64,000 bases of DNA from Paraburkholderia lycopersici. Its GTDB lineage: Bacteria > Pseudomonadota > Gammaproteobacteria > Burkholderiales > Burkholderiaceae. Under the pieces are notes generated by a model, which saw nothing but the letters and a program-made list of their open reading frames with translations, did not search any database and was not told the origin of the DNA. Positions 34,252-43,639 of this stretch are shown in pieces. Made by a program: the position numbers and the translations under genes. How positions within the stretch are numbered: position 1 is the first letter of the stretch; each line of letters starts with the position of its first letter. The stretch is taken from positions 124,001-188,000 of the forward strand of contig NZ_FMYQ01000008.1 in assembly GCF_900096975.1 (NCBI RefSeq). Direction: 5' to 3'.

Positions 34252-36615
34252 ATGAACCCGATGCAAAGCGATTTTCTCTTCGAGCGCGCGAGCGAGAGCC
34301 ATTTCGCCGGCGATTTGCCGTGCGCGCGTCAGTTGTATATGCAGATTCTTGCCGGCGATGCAACGCATGCGGGTGCGATGTTTCGGCTCGGCGTCATCGG
34401 TTTGCAGGAAGGCGTACCGGCCGATGCGATCCTCTGGCTTCAACGCGCGCTCGCCATCGAGCCCGGCCAGCGGCGCTATCGCGAAGCGCTGGCGCAGGCA
34501 TGGGCGATGGCCGGACGCCATGCCGAGGCGGCGGACCTGTATCGCGATCTGCTCGCAGACGACGCATCGTCCGCCGATCTCTGGTGCGGGCTTGGCTCGG
34601 CGTTGCAGGCCCAGGGGGCGCTACGCGAAGCGGTCGATGCATGGCGCTCGGCGCTCCAGTGCGACGCGAACCGCGGCGACGCCTGGAACAATCTCGGCAA
34701 TTGCCATCGCCTGCAGCGCGAACCCGGCGAGGCCGAAGCGGCGTATCGCCGCGCGCTTGCCGTGCAACCGGGCGACGCTACCGCGTTGACGAACCTCGGC
34801 ACGCTGCTGCAGGAGCAAGGGCGCGACGAGGCGGCGCTCGACAGCTTGCGCGCCGCGTTGGCGGCGGGGCCGGAGGCGGCGGCCGCGATGATCAACCTCG
34901 GCGTGCAGTTGACCCGCCTCGGGCATCTGGACGAAGCGTTGCCCTTGCTCGAGCGCGCGACGGCCCTCGAGCCTCACCTCGCGCACGCCGCCTATAACTA
35001 CGGCGTCGCGCTTCAGGCGCACGGCGGTCTGCGCGAAGCCGAAGCGCAATATCGCCGCGCGCTCGCGCTCGACCCCTCGCATGCGCAAGCGGCCAACAAT
35101 CTCGGCAACGTGTGCCGCGATCTCGGCGCGTATCGGGCCGCGCGCGAAGCATACGAAACGGCCATGCGCGTGCGGCCGGATCTCGTCGATGCGTACAACA
35201 ACGCCGCCAACCTGATGCGCACGCTCGGCAGTCTCGACGAGGCGCACGCGACGCTGCGCAAGGCCCTGAGCATCGACCCGTCGCACTCGGCCACGCTCAA
35301 CAACCTGGGCAACGTCCTGAAGGACAGTGGAGACCTGGACGAAGGCGTCGAATGTTTTCGCCGGGCCGCGGCGAGCGAGCCCGGCAACGTCATCGCGCAC
35401 AGCAATCTTCTGTATGCCTTGTCGTTTCAGGCCACGGATCCGCAGGTGATCCTCGACGAGGCGAGACGTTGGTCCGCACAGCACGAGGCGCCGCTGAGCA
35501 CGGCACGCATCCGCGCGCATGCCGGATCTGCGCACGGAAGGCGATTGCGCATCGGCTACGTATCGGCGGATTTTCGTGAGCATTGCCAGGCATTGTTCAC
35601 GACGCCGCTCCTTGCCCATCACGACCGCATGCGCTTCGAGATTCATGCCTATTCGAGCGTCGCGAGGCCCGATGCGACGACCGCGCGCCTTGCCGCGCAT
35701 GTCGAGAAATGGCACGACGTCCGTACCTTGAGCGACGCGGCGCTGGCGGACAAGATCCGTGCGGACGGCATCGACATCCTCGTCGATCTCACGATGCATA
35801 TGTCCGACGGCCGGCCTCTCGTGTTTGCGCGCAAGCCGGCGCCGGTGCAGGTCGCGTGGCTTGCGTATCCGGGCACCACCGGGATCGAGGCGATCGACTG
35901 GCGGCTCACCGATCCCTGGCTCGACCCGCCGGCACACGACGGCCACTACAGCGAGCGGTCGTGGCGTCTGCCGCACACGTTCTGGTGCTATGCCCCACTT
36001 GATTCGGAACCCGAAGTGAATGCGCTGCCCGCGCCGCAGGCGGGGCATGTCACGTTCGGCAGCCTGAACAACCCCTGCAAGCTCACGGATACGACACTGC
36101 GTTTGTGGGCGCGCGCGCTTGACCGATTGCCCACGGCACGCCTCGTGCTCATGGCCGCCGAGGGCGACGTGAGGCATCGCCTTGCACAGCGGCTGGCGCG
36201 AGCCGGCATCGACCCGGTGCGCGCGCGCTTCCTGCCGTTCAGGCCGCGCGACGCCTATTTGCGCAGCTATCACGAGATCGATGTCGGCCTCGACACGCTG
36301 CCGTACAACGGCCATACCACGTCGCTCGACGCGCTGTGGATGGGCGTGCCCGTCGTCACGCGCATCGGGCCCACGGTGGCAGGGCGTGCGGGCTGGAGCC
36401 AGCTGGCGAACCTCGGTCTCGCGGAACTTGCCGCCCGTTCCGACGATGCGTTCGTGGAGGCCGCGGTGAACCTCGCGACCGACCTGCCGCGACTCGCGGG
36501 GCTGCGCGCGACGCTGCGCGAGCGCATGGCGCAGTCGCCGCTCATGGACGGCGAGCGCTTTGCGCGCGGTCTCGAGGCCGCGTACGAAGGCATGTGGCGC
36601 GCCGCGGCGCAATAG
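34252..36615 (+). CDS. TPR-repeat GT41 glycosyltransferase (OGT/SPINDLY-like)
   Basis: 787 residues. The first ~390 form about ten TPR repeats (e.g. AWNNLGNCHRLQREPGEAEA and AYNNAANLMRTLGSLDEAH). The rest is the glycosyltransferase 41 catalytic domain (PF13844): GYVSADFREHC with the His equivalent to the OGT base, VQVAWLAYPGTTG, and the UDP-sugar site DVGLDTLPYNGHTTSLDALW. GT41 enzymes transfer GlcNAc or hexoses to protein Ser/Thr or Asn in the cytoplasm. No substrate gene is adjacent; the TpsA adhesin 18 kb away is a conceivable target but nothing links them. Confidence 0.9.
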   Translation: MNPMQSDFLFERASESHFAGDLPCARQLYMQILAGDATHAGAMFRLGVIGLQEGVPADAILWLQRALAIEPGQRRYREALAQAWAMAGRHAEAADLYRDLLADDASSADLWCGLGSALQAQGALREAVDAWRSALQCDANRGDAWNNLGNCHRLQREPGEAEAAYRRALAVQPGDATALTNLGTLLQEQGRDEAALDSLRAALAAGPEAAAAMINLGVQLTRLGHLDEALPLLERATALEPHLAHAAYNYGVALQAHGGLREAEAQYRRALALDPSHAQAANNLGNVCRDLGAYRAAREAYETAMRVRPDLVDAYNNAANLMRTLGSLDEAHATLRKALSIDPSHSATLNNLGNVLKDSGDLDEGVECFRRAAASEPGNVIAHSNLLYALSFQATDPQVILDEARRWSAQHEAPLSTARIRAHAGSAHGRRLRIGYVSADFREHCQALFTTPLLAHHDRMRFEIHAYSSVARPDATTARLAAHVEKWHDVRTLSDAALADKIRADGIDILVDLTMHMSDGRPLVFARKPAPVQVAWLAYPGTTGIEAIDWRLTDPWLDPPAHDGHYSERSWRLPHTFWCYAPLDSEPEVNALPAPQAGHVTFGSLNNPCKLTDTTLRLWARALDRLPTARLVLMAAEGDVRHRLAQRLARAGIDPVRARFLPFRPRDAYLRSYHEIDVGLDTLPYNGHTTSLDALWMGVPVVTRIGPTVAGRAGWSQLANLGLAELAARSDDAFVEAAVNLATDLPRLAGLRATLRERMAQSPLMDGERFARGLEAAYEGMWRAAAQ

Positions 36616-36709
36616 CGCGACCTGGCGCAAACAAAATATAGCGCGGCCTGGCGCGCAAATTCGCAGCACGGCTCGCGGCAGCCGGGCTGCGAAGCACACG
36701 CTCGGCGTG

Positions 36710-36725
36710 CTGTATAAATATACAG
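36710..36725. promoter_or_regulatory. LexA (SOS) box of the tandem uvrA gene
   Basis: CTGTATAAATATACAG fits the CTGT-N8-ACAG consensus perfectly; the TACTG/CAGTA context is also nearly complete on the right side (ACAGTA). It lies 121 bases before the start codon of the UvrA-like gene. Confidence 0.88.
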
Positions 36726-36846
36726 TAAAATCTGAGCCTGACAGCCAGGGCCGCGCACCGGATTCTCCGCGCGCGCCGCGCTGCAAGCTGCCGGGCCGCG
36801 CCGCCACTCGCGCGCCGTCCGGCCCCATGCGTGTGATCCAGCCGGA

Positions 36847-39800
36847 ATGCCAGCGCAAGTGAGCGAAAACCGATCCATCCGAATCCGTGGTGCCCGCCAG
36901 CACAACCTCAAGAACCTCGATCTCGACCTCCATACCGGTGAAATGACGGTCGTCACCGGGCCTTCGGGCTCGGGCAAGTCGAGCCTTGTGTTCGATACCC
37001 TTTACGCGGAAGGCCAGCGCCGCTACGTCGAAACGTTCAGCGCCTACGCGCGCCAGTTCCTCGACCGCATGGACCGGCCGCAGGTCGATCGCGTCGACGG
37101 CGTGCCGCCCGCCATCGCCATCGACCAGACGAACCCCGTGCGCAGCTCGCGTTCTACGGTCGGCACGATGACCGAGTTGAACGATCATCTGAAGCTGCTT
37201 TACGCGCGCGCCGCCAGTCTGTTCGACCGCGTAACGGCGCAGCCCGTGCGGCACGATACGCCCGAGACGATTTACGCCGAGCTGATGGCGCGAACCGCTG
37301 TCGGCGATCCGCGGCTCGTGCTCACGTTTCCGGTCGAGTTGCCCGATACGACGACCGAGGAAGAAGTCGCGCAATGGCTCTCCGCGAGCGGCTATACGCG
37401 CGTGCAGGCGCAGCGCGAGGTGAAGACCGCCGACGGCACGCGCAAGCTGCTCGACGTGGTCGCCGACCGTTTCCGCATGCAGAACGTCGAGAAGAGCCGC
37501 GCGATCGAGGCGATCGAAGCGTCGCTCAGGCGCGGCGGCGGTCGCGTGAACGTCCATGTGCTGCCCGACAGCGGAGCCGATGCGCAAGCCGAGCCGCAGA
37601 TCTGGCGCTTCTCGACCGGCCTGCATTGCCCCGACAGCGACCTGCGCTACGCCGACCCGCAACCCGCGCTGTTCTCGTTCAATTCCGCCTATGGCGCCTG
37701 CGACGCGTGCCGCGGCTTTGGCCGCGTGATCGGCGTGGACTGGGGGCTCGTGATCCCCGACGAGCGCAAAACGCTGCGCGGCGGCGCGATCAAGCCGTTG
37801 CAAACGCCCGCGTGGAAGGAATGCCAGGACGATTTGATGCGCTATGCCGCAAAGGCCGGCATTCCGCGCGATACGGCATGGTCCGAACTCACCCGGGCGC
37901 AGCGCGATTGGGTCATCAACGGCGCGCCCGACTGGAAAGGTAGCTGGCAAACGCAGTGGTACGGCGTGAAGCGCTTCTTCCAGTATCTGGAATCGAAGGC
38001 CTACAAGATGCACATTCGCGTGCTGCTGTCGAAGTACCGCAGCTACACGCCGTGCGAAACGTGCGGCGGCGCGCGCCTGAAAACCGAGTCCCTGCTGTGG
38101 CGTCTCGGCACGCAGCAGAACGCCGACGAAGTGCTCGCGCCGTCCGCGCGCTTCCTGCCGCACGGCGTGGAGTGGGCGCGCGCGCAGCTCGAAGCGCTGC
38201 CGGGCCTCACCGTGCACGACGTCATGCTGCTGCCGATCGAGCGCATTCGGCGCTTCTTCGACACTCTTTCGCTTTCCTCAGCATTGCTCGACGATGCGCT
38301 GAAGCTGCTGCTTGCCGAAGTGCGCACGCGCCTGAAGTATCTCTGCGACGTGGGCCTCGGCTACCTCACGCTCGACCGCCAGAGCCGCACGCTCTCGGGC
38401 GGCGAAGTGCAGCGCATCAACCTGACCACGGCACTCGGAACGTCGCTCACGAAAACGCTGTTCGTGCTCGACGAGCCGAGCATCGGCCTGCATCCGCGCG
38501 ACCTCAACCGGATCGTCGAAGCGATGCACCGGTTGCGCGACGCGGGCAATACGCTCGTCGTGGTCGAGCACGATCCTTCGGTCATGCTCGCTGCCGACCG
38601 TCTCATCGACATGGGCCCCGGCCCCGGCGAGCGTGGTGGCACGATCGTCTACGACGGCACGCCCGACGACATCCGCTCCTCGGGCACCTTGACCGGCGAA
38701 TACCTGGGCGGCCGTCGCGCCGTGGCCGACGCCTCGCACTGGGAACGCCGCCCTGTGGACGCCGCGACGCCGAGCCTGCTGCTCGAAGGCGCGAGCGAGC
38801 ACAACCTGCGCGACGTGACCGTGCAGATTCCGCTGCAGCGCCTCGTTTGCGTGACGGGCGTATCGGGTTCGGGCAAGTCGACGCTCGTGCAGGACGTGCT
38901 GTATCCCGCATTGGCGCGTCATCTCGGCAAGGCCACCGAAGCTCCGGGCACGTTCCGCAAGCTGAGCGGCGCGGAGCAGATCAGCGACGCCGTGTTCGTC
39001 GACCAGTCGCCGATCGGCAAGACGGCGCGTTCGAATCCGGCCAGCTATGTCGGCGCGTTCGACGAGATCCGCAAGCTGTTTGCCAAGGCGGCGCTCGCAA
39101 AGCAGCGCGGCTATACGGCGGGCATGTTCAGCTTCAACTCGGGCGAAGGGCGCTGCCCGACCTGCGGCGGCTCGGGCTTCGAGCACATCGAAATGCAGTT
39201 CCTGAGCGATGTCTATCTGCGCTGTCCCGATTGCGATGGCAGCCGCTACCGCGCGGAAGTGCTCGAAGTGAAGATCGAACGCGGCGGCCGCACGCTTTCG
39301 GTAGCGGACGTGCTCGACCTCACGGTGAGCGAAGCGGTGCGATGCTTCGCTGAGGATGCCGAAGTACTGCGCGTGCTGCAGCCGATCGTGGACGTGGGGC
39401 TCGAATACGTGAAGCTCGGCCAGCCGGTGCCGACACTCTCGGGCGGCGAGGCGCAGCGCCTCAAGCTTGCGGGCTATCTCGCCGAGACGGCGCAGTCGCG
39501 CGGCAAGGATGCGGGCGGCCGCCTCTTCATGTTCGACGAGCCGACCACAGGTTTGCATTTCGACGACATCGCCAAGCTCATGCGCGCGTTCGGCAAGCTG
39601 CTCGCGGGCGGTCATTCGCTGCTCGTCATCGAACACAATCTCGACGTGATCCGCGCGGCCGACTGGCTGATCGATCTCGGCCCGGAAGGCGGCGATGCGG
39701 GCGGCGAGATCGTCTGCGTCGGCACGCCCGACGACGCGATTGCGTGCCAGCGATCGCACACGGGCGCGGCGCTCGAGCGCTACGAAGCACAACTGCGCAG

Positions 39801-42744
39801 CGGCGCCGAGCCGTTGCTCGCCGAAGAAGAGGGCGTGGCGCTGCAAACCGCGTTGCGCGCGGCGCAGGCGCGCCGCGAAGTCCAGGGCGAGGACGTGGTG
39901 CGCATCGTGAACGCGCGCGAGCATAACCTCAAGGCGCTCGACGTCGATATTCCGCACGGTCGCTTCAACGTCATCACGGGCGTGTCGGGTTCGGGCAAAT
40001 CCACGCTCGCGTTCGATATCCTCTTTCACGAGGGGCAGCGTCGCTACCTGGAATCGCTCAACGCCTACGCGCGCTCGATCGTGCAGCCCGCGGGCCGCCC
40101 CGAAGTCGATGCCGTGTACGGCATTCCGCCGACCGTCGCGATCGAGCAGCGCCTGTCGCGCGGCGGCCGCAAGAGCACGGTCGCCACGACCTCCGAGGTG
40201 TGGCACTTCCTGCGTCTGCTTTACGTGAAGCTCGGCGTGCAGCACTGCGTGCATGACGGCACGCCCGTCACGTCGCAAAGCGTCGATGCGATCGTCGCAC
40301 AACTGCTGCGCGAGCATCGCGGCCAGCATGTCGGTCTGCTCGCGCCGCTCGTCGTCAATCGCAAGGGCGTGTACACCGATCTCGCGAAGTGGGCGAAGGC
40401 GCGCGGCAACACGCATTTGCGCGTGGACGGGGAATTCGTGCCCGTCGCGCCATGGCCCAGGCTCGATCGCTTCCGCGAACACACCATCGAATTGCCGGTG
40501 GGCGATCTCGTGATCGAGCCCGAAAACGAGGCGCAATTGCGCTCGATGCTCGACGCAACGCTCGAGGCGGGCAAGGGTATCGTGCATCTGCTCGCGCCGC
40601 TCGACGGCCTCGATCGTGCGCTCGGCAACGGCGGCTCGACGGCGCACATCGGCGCCGTGAAAGTGCTTTCCACGCGGCGCGCTTGCCCTGTGTGCGGCAC
40701 GAGCTATCCCGAGCTCGATCCGCGCATGTTCTCGTATAACAGCAAGCACGGCTGGTGCACGACCTGCGTCGGCACGGGCCTCGCGCTCACGCGCGAGCAG
40801 CGCGCCGCCTACGACGACACCATCGTCGCCGAAGACGGACGCGGACGCGAGCAGACGCTGCCTTCGGAAGAGCAGGAGCCCGAAGGCATGGTCGACGAGC
40901 CGTGCCACGATTGCGGCGGCACGCGACTGAATCCGGTGGCGCGCGCCGTGACGTTCGACGCGCATCCGATCGTCGATGTCGCGCAATGGACCGTTGCGGA
41001 TACGCGCCGCTGGATCGATGCGCTGAAGCTCGACGGGCGCGACGCGCAGATCGCGCGCGACGTGGTCAGCGAGATCCGCAGCCGTCTGCAGTTCCTCGAG
41101 GAAGTCGGGCTTGGCTATCTGAGCCTCGATCGCGCCGCGCCGAGTCTTTCGGGCGGCGAGGCGCAGCGCATTCGTCTCGCGGCGCAACTGGGCAGCAATT
41201 TGCAGGGCGTGTGCTACGTGCTCGACGAGCCGACCATCGGTCTGCATCCGCGCGACAACCAGATCCTGCTCGACGCGCTGCGCAACCTTGGCGAGAAGGG
41301 CAACACGCTCGTCGTCGTCGAGCACGACGAGGACACGATCCGGCGCGCCGATCACATCATCGATATCGGACCGAGCGCGGGCAAGCGCGGCGGCCGCGTG
41401 GTCGCGCAGGGCAGCGTCGCGGATCTCGCGGCGCAGGCCGATTCGCTCACGGGCCGCTATCTCGCGCAGCCGATCCAGCACCCGCTGCAGCCGCGCCGCG
41501 AAGTGCGTCCCGCGCGCGCGGGACGCGAGGCGGTGCCGGGCCAATGGCTCACGGTGCACGGCGGCAAGCTGCACAATCTGCGCAACGTCACCGCGCAGAT
41601 TCCGCTCGGGCGCCTCGTGGCCATTACCGGCGTGAGCGGTTCCGGCAAGTCCACGCTCGCACGCGACGTGCTGCTTTCCAACCTGCTCGACGCGGTGGGG
41701 CGCTCGGTACTTTCGTCGCCGGCCGTGCGCCGCGCGCGCAAGGCCGCGAAAGAGCGCGCGCCGAGCGCGGCGGAACGCCGTTCGAGCGTGCTTGCGCGCG
41801 CGAGCGCCAAGCCGAAGCTGGAGGTTTCGCATAGCTGGCAGGGCTGCGATTCCATCAGCGGATGGGAGAGCATCGACCGCGTGCTCGAAGTCGATCAGAC
41901 GCCGATCGGTAAAACGCCGCGCTCGTGTCCCGCCACCTATATCGGCGTGTGGGACGCGATTCGCCGGCTCTTTGCCGGGACGCTCGAGGCGCGCGCCCGC
42001 GGTTACAGTGCGTCGCGCTTCTCGTTCAACACCGGCGACGGACGTTGTCCCGCGTGCGAAGGCCAGGGCGTGCGCACCATCGGCATGAGTTTCCTGCCCG
42101 ACGTGAAGGTTCCGTGCGACGTGTGCCACGGCCAGCGCTTCAATCCCGAAACGTTGGCGGTGACGTGGCGCGGCCGGAACATCGGCGAAGTACTGACGAT
42201 GGAAATCGACGAGGCCGTGGAGTTCTTCGCGTCGATCACGAATATTTCGCATCCGCTGCAACTCATGAAGGACGTGGGTCTCGGCTATCTCACGCTCGGC
42301 CAGCCTTCGCCCACGCTTTCCGGCGGCGAGGCGCAGCGCATCAAGCTCGTGACCGAGCTGTCCAAGGTGCGCGACGACGTCACGCGGCGCGGCCAGAAGG
42401 CGCCGCACACGCTCTATGTGCTCGACGAGCCGACGGTCGGCCTGCACATGGCCGACGTGGCGCGACTCATCAGCGTGCTGCACCGGCTTACGGACTCGGG
42501 GCATAGCGTCGTGGTGATCGAGCACGACCTCGACGTGATCGCCGAGGCCGACTGGATCATCGACCTCGGGCCCGAAGGCGGCGTGGGGGGCGGCACCATC
42601 GTCGCCGCCGCCGATCCCGAAGCGCTCGCGAAGGTGCCGGCGAGCCATACCGGTGTGGCGCTTGCGCCGGTGCTCGCGCGTGGCCGGAGCCGCGCCGAAG
42701 TTGCCGATCGGAAACCGGCGGCCGACCGGCGAGCGGCAAGCTAA
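36847..42744 (+). CDS. Tandem double-length UvrA-like excinuclease subunit
   Basis: 1,965 residues, about twice the 940 of UvrA. Two complete UvrA protomers are fused head to tail: four Walker A motifs (GPSGSGKSS near 38, GVSGSGKST near 672, 1043 and 1594) and four ABC signatures (LSGGEVQRI near 515, LSGGEAQR near 864, 1434 and 1824). CxxC zinc modules occur in both halves (CPTCGGSGF near 770, CPACEGQGV near 1736). UvrA acts as a dimer in nucleotide excision repair, so this is a covalent dimer. A LexA box upstream predicts SOS induction. The second half lacks nothing obvious. It is a paralogue, not the housekeeping uvrA; its damage specificity is unknown. Confidence 0.92.
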   Translation: MPAQVSENRSIRIRGARQHNLKNLDLDLHTGEMTVVTGPSGSGKSSLVFDTLYAEGQRRYVETFSAYARQFLDRMDRPQVDRVDGVPPAIAIDQTNPVRSSRSTVGTMTELNDHLKLLYARAASLFDRVTAQPVRHDTPETIYAELMARTAVGDPRLVLTFPVELPDTTTEEEVAQWLSASGYTRVQAQREVKTADGTRKLLDVVADRFRMQNVEKSRAIEAIEASLRRGGGRVNVHVLPDSGADAQAEPQIWRFSTGLHCPDSDLRYADPQPALFSFNSAYGACDACRGFGRVIGVDWGLVIPDERKTLRGGAIKPLQTPAWKECQDDLMRYAAKAGIPRDTAWSELTRAQRDWVINGAPDWKGSWQTQWYGVKRFFQYLESKAYKMHIRVLLSKYRSYTPCETCGGARLKTESLLWRLGTQQNADEVLAPSARFLPHGVEWARAQLEALPGLTVHDVMLLPIERIRRFFDTLSLSSALLDDALKLLLAEVRTRLKYLCDVGLGYLTLDRQSRTLSGGEVQRINLTTALGTSLTKTLFVLDEPSIGLHPRDLNRIVEAMHRLRDAGNTLVVVEHDPSVMLAADRLIDMGPGPGERGGTIVYDGTPDDIRSSGTLTGEYLGGRRAVADASHWERRPVDAATPSLLLEGASEHNLRDVTVQIPLQRLVCVTGVSGSGKSTLVQDVLYPALARHLGKATEAPGTFRKLSGAEQISDAVFVDQSPIGKTARSNPASYVGAFDEIRKLFAKAALAKQRGYTAGMFSFNSGEGRCPTCGGSGFEHIEMQFLSDVYLRCPDCDGSRYRAEVLEVKIERGGRTLSVADVLDLTVSEAVRCFAEDAEVLRVLQPIVDVGLEYVKLGQPVPTLSGGEAQRLKLAGYLAETAQSRGKDAGGRLFMFDEPTTGLHFDDIAKLMRAFGKLLAGGHSLLVIEHNLDVIRAADWLIDLGPEGGDAGGEIVCVGTPDDAIACQRSHTGAALERYEAQLRSGAEPLLAEEEGVALQTALRAAQARREVQGEDVVRIVNAREHNLKALDVDIPHGRFNVITGVSGSGKSTLAFDILFHEGQRRYLESLNAYARSIVQPAGRPEVDAVYGIPPTVAIEQRLSRGGRKSTVATTSEVWHFLRLLYVKLGVQHCVHDGTPVTSQSVDAIVAQLLREHRGQHVGLLAPLVVNRKGVYTDLAKWAKARGNTHLRVDGEFVPVAPWPRLDRFREHTIELPVGDLVIEPENEAQLRSMLDATLEAGKGIVHLLAPLDGLDRALGNGGSTAHIGAVKVLSTRRACPVCGTSYPELDPRMFSYNSKHGWCTTCVGTGLALTREQRAAYDDTIVAEDGRGREQTLPSEEQEPEGMVDEPCHDCGGTRLNPVARAVTFDAHPIVDVAQWTVADTRRWIDALKLDGRDAQIARDVVSEIRSRLQFLEEVGLGYLSLDRAAPSLSGGEAQRIRLAAQLGSNLQGVCYVLDEPTIGLHPRDNQILLDALRNLGEKGNTLVVVEHDEDTIRRADHIIDIGPSAGKRGGRVVAQGSVADLAAQADSLTGRYLAQPIQHPLQPRREVRPARAGREAVPGQWLTVHGGKLHNLRNVTAQIPLGRLVAITGVSGSGKSTLARDVLLSNLLDAVGRSVLSSPAVRRARKAAKERAPSAAERRSSVLARASAKPKLEVSHSWQGCDSISGWESIDRVLEVDQTPIGKTPRSCPATYIGVWDAIRRLFAGTLEARARGYSASRFSFNTGDGRCPACEGQGVRTIGMSFLPDVKVPCDVCHGQRFNPETLAVTWRGRNIGEVLTMEIDEAVEFFASITNISHPLQLMKDVGLGYLTLGQPSPTLSGGEAQRIKLVTELSKVRDDVTRRGQKAPHTLYVLDEPTVGLHMADVARLISVLHRLTDSGHSVVVIEHDLDVIAEADWIIDLGPEGGVGGGTIVAAADPEALAKVPASHTGVALAPVLARGRSRAEVADRKPAADRRAAS

Positions 42745-42838
42745 ACGGTTTATCGCCGGGCTGCGCAGCGGGCCGCAAAGGCCCGCTGCGCCTTGAAACC
42801 GCTTGATCTGTGCCGCGCGCGCAAGGTATGATGGGCTC

Positions 42839-42992
42839 CGCTTGCAGCAAACGGTCTCTCACCTGTAGCGGCGTCACCTGGCGAGCGGAGCAGCGGACTA
42901 CAGATCCCCTCCGAACTGGTCGCGGGTTCCACACCCAGACCCCTCATCAGTGCAGCAAGGCTTCGCAGTTTGCTCGCGAAGCCTTTGTCTTT
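42839..42992 (+). ncRNA. Candidate small RNA before the mini H-NS gene
   Basis: TTGATC (42803-42808) and TATGAT (42827-42832) with an 18-base spacer give a good promoter. The transcript would fold a closing stem GCTCCGCT (42835-42842) / AGCGGAGC (42884-42891) and end at AAGGCTTCGC (42957-42966) / GCGAAGCCTT (42976-42985) followed by a T-rich stretch. There is no coding frame with a start and ribosome site. About 150 nt. It could instead be a structured leader of the gene at 43,064. Confidence 0.4.
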
Positions 42993-43063
42993 TCAGGGAA
43001 GACGATTCGATGCCGATCGTTGTATCGGCGCCTTGCCCTTGACGAAGCGAGAGGAATTAATCG

Positions 43064-43294
43064 ATGTTCGACCTCGATGGAGAGGCGCGCGAACGGCTCA
43101 TCGTGTGGATTCGACGCCGCATGGAAGAGTACGGCATTACGCTCGAAGAGCTTGAAGCGTCCATTGCCGAAAGCGAGAAACTACCGAAGTACCGCGACGC
43201 ATACGGGAATACCTGGAATGGCGAAGGTGAAATGCCGTCCTGGCTATTACGCTATAAGCACGCGGGACAGGATATCGAGCATTTTCGCTGCTAG
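43064..43294 (+). CDS. Small H-NS-family DNA-binding protein
   Basis: 76 residues. The C-terminal half YRDAYGNTWNGEGEMPSWL follows the H-NS C-terminal pattern (YRD...G.TW.G.G..P.W), which inserts a loop into the DNA minor groove. The usual 50-residue N-terminal dimerisation helices are shortened to one helix (ERLIVWIRRRMEEYGITLEEL). The DNA loop is unusually acidic (GEGEMP instead of GRGRxP), which may weaken AT-tract binding. AGAGGAA precedes the ATG. It probably modulates full-length H-NS proteins; that is inference. Confidence 0.75.
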   Translation: MFDLDGEARERLIVWIRRRMEEYGITLEELEASIAESEKLPKYRDAYGNTWNGEGEMPSWLLRYKHAGQDIEHFRC

Positions 43295-43470
43295 CCGCGA
43301 CAGTGCACGAAGGTGCGCCGGCGTTGCCGTTCGACCGTTCGCGGCGCATGCCGCAAAGCACGCGCGCTGCTGCTGCGCCCAGTATTATTCAGCATGGTTT
43401 TAAAATGCCTTTCGGCGCGGTACCGATATTAATCGCGTCCCTGTAATCTGATGCCCCAGTCTGGAGCGTA

Positions 43471-43563
43471 ATGATTTACGCATTGGCTTTCGGCGACCAC
43501 GTTTGGTGGCTGCTTCTGGCAATTGGCGGCATTTGCGCCTGCGTGATCCGTCAGACTTTTTGA
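43471..43563 (+). CDS. Putative 30-residue membrane peptide
   Basis: A 30-codon frame, ATG preceded by TGGAG at 4 bases. The peptide is one hydrophobic helix (HVWWLLLAIGGICACVI) with a short basic end (RQTF). It lies 77 bases before nnrU on the same strand. Size, topology and ribosome site resemble real small membrane proteins, but no family was recognised and chance is not excluded. The rest of the 43,295-43,639 gap shows no other feature. Confidence 0.35.
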   Translation: MIYALAFGDHVWWLLLAIGGICACVIRQTF

Positions 43564-43639
43564 AATCGCCGGTTGGCCGCGCGATCAAGCTGCGCGACAA
43601 TCTCGCCCATTCCGTTCATGCTGCGGCAGGGAGGTTGTC

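Noticed and set aside
34621..38217. Minus-strand open frame of 1,198 codons
   Set aside because: It spans antisense to both the GT41 and UvrA-like genes and the intergenic LexA box; low-complexity composition and no domain.
38278..42648. Minus-strand open frame of 1,456 codons opposite the UvrA-like gene
   Set aside because: It lies fully antisense to a gene with four intact ATPase domains. High-GC codon bias keeps the opposite frame open; the translation is Arg/Ala/His-rich and has no domain.
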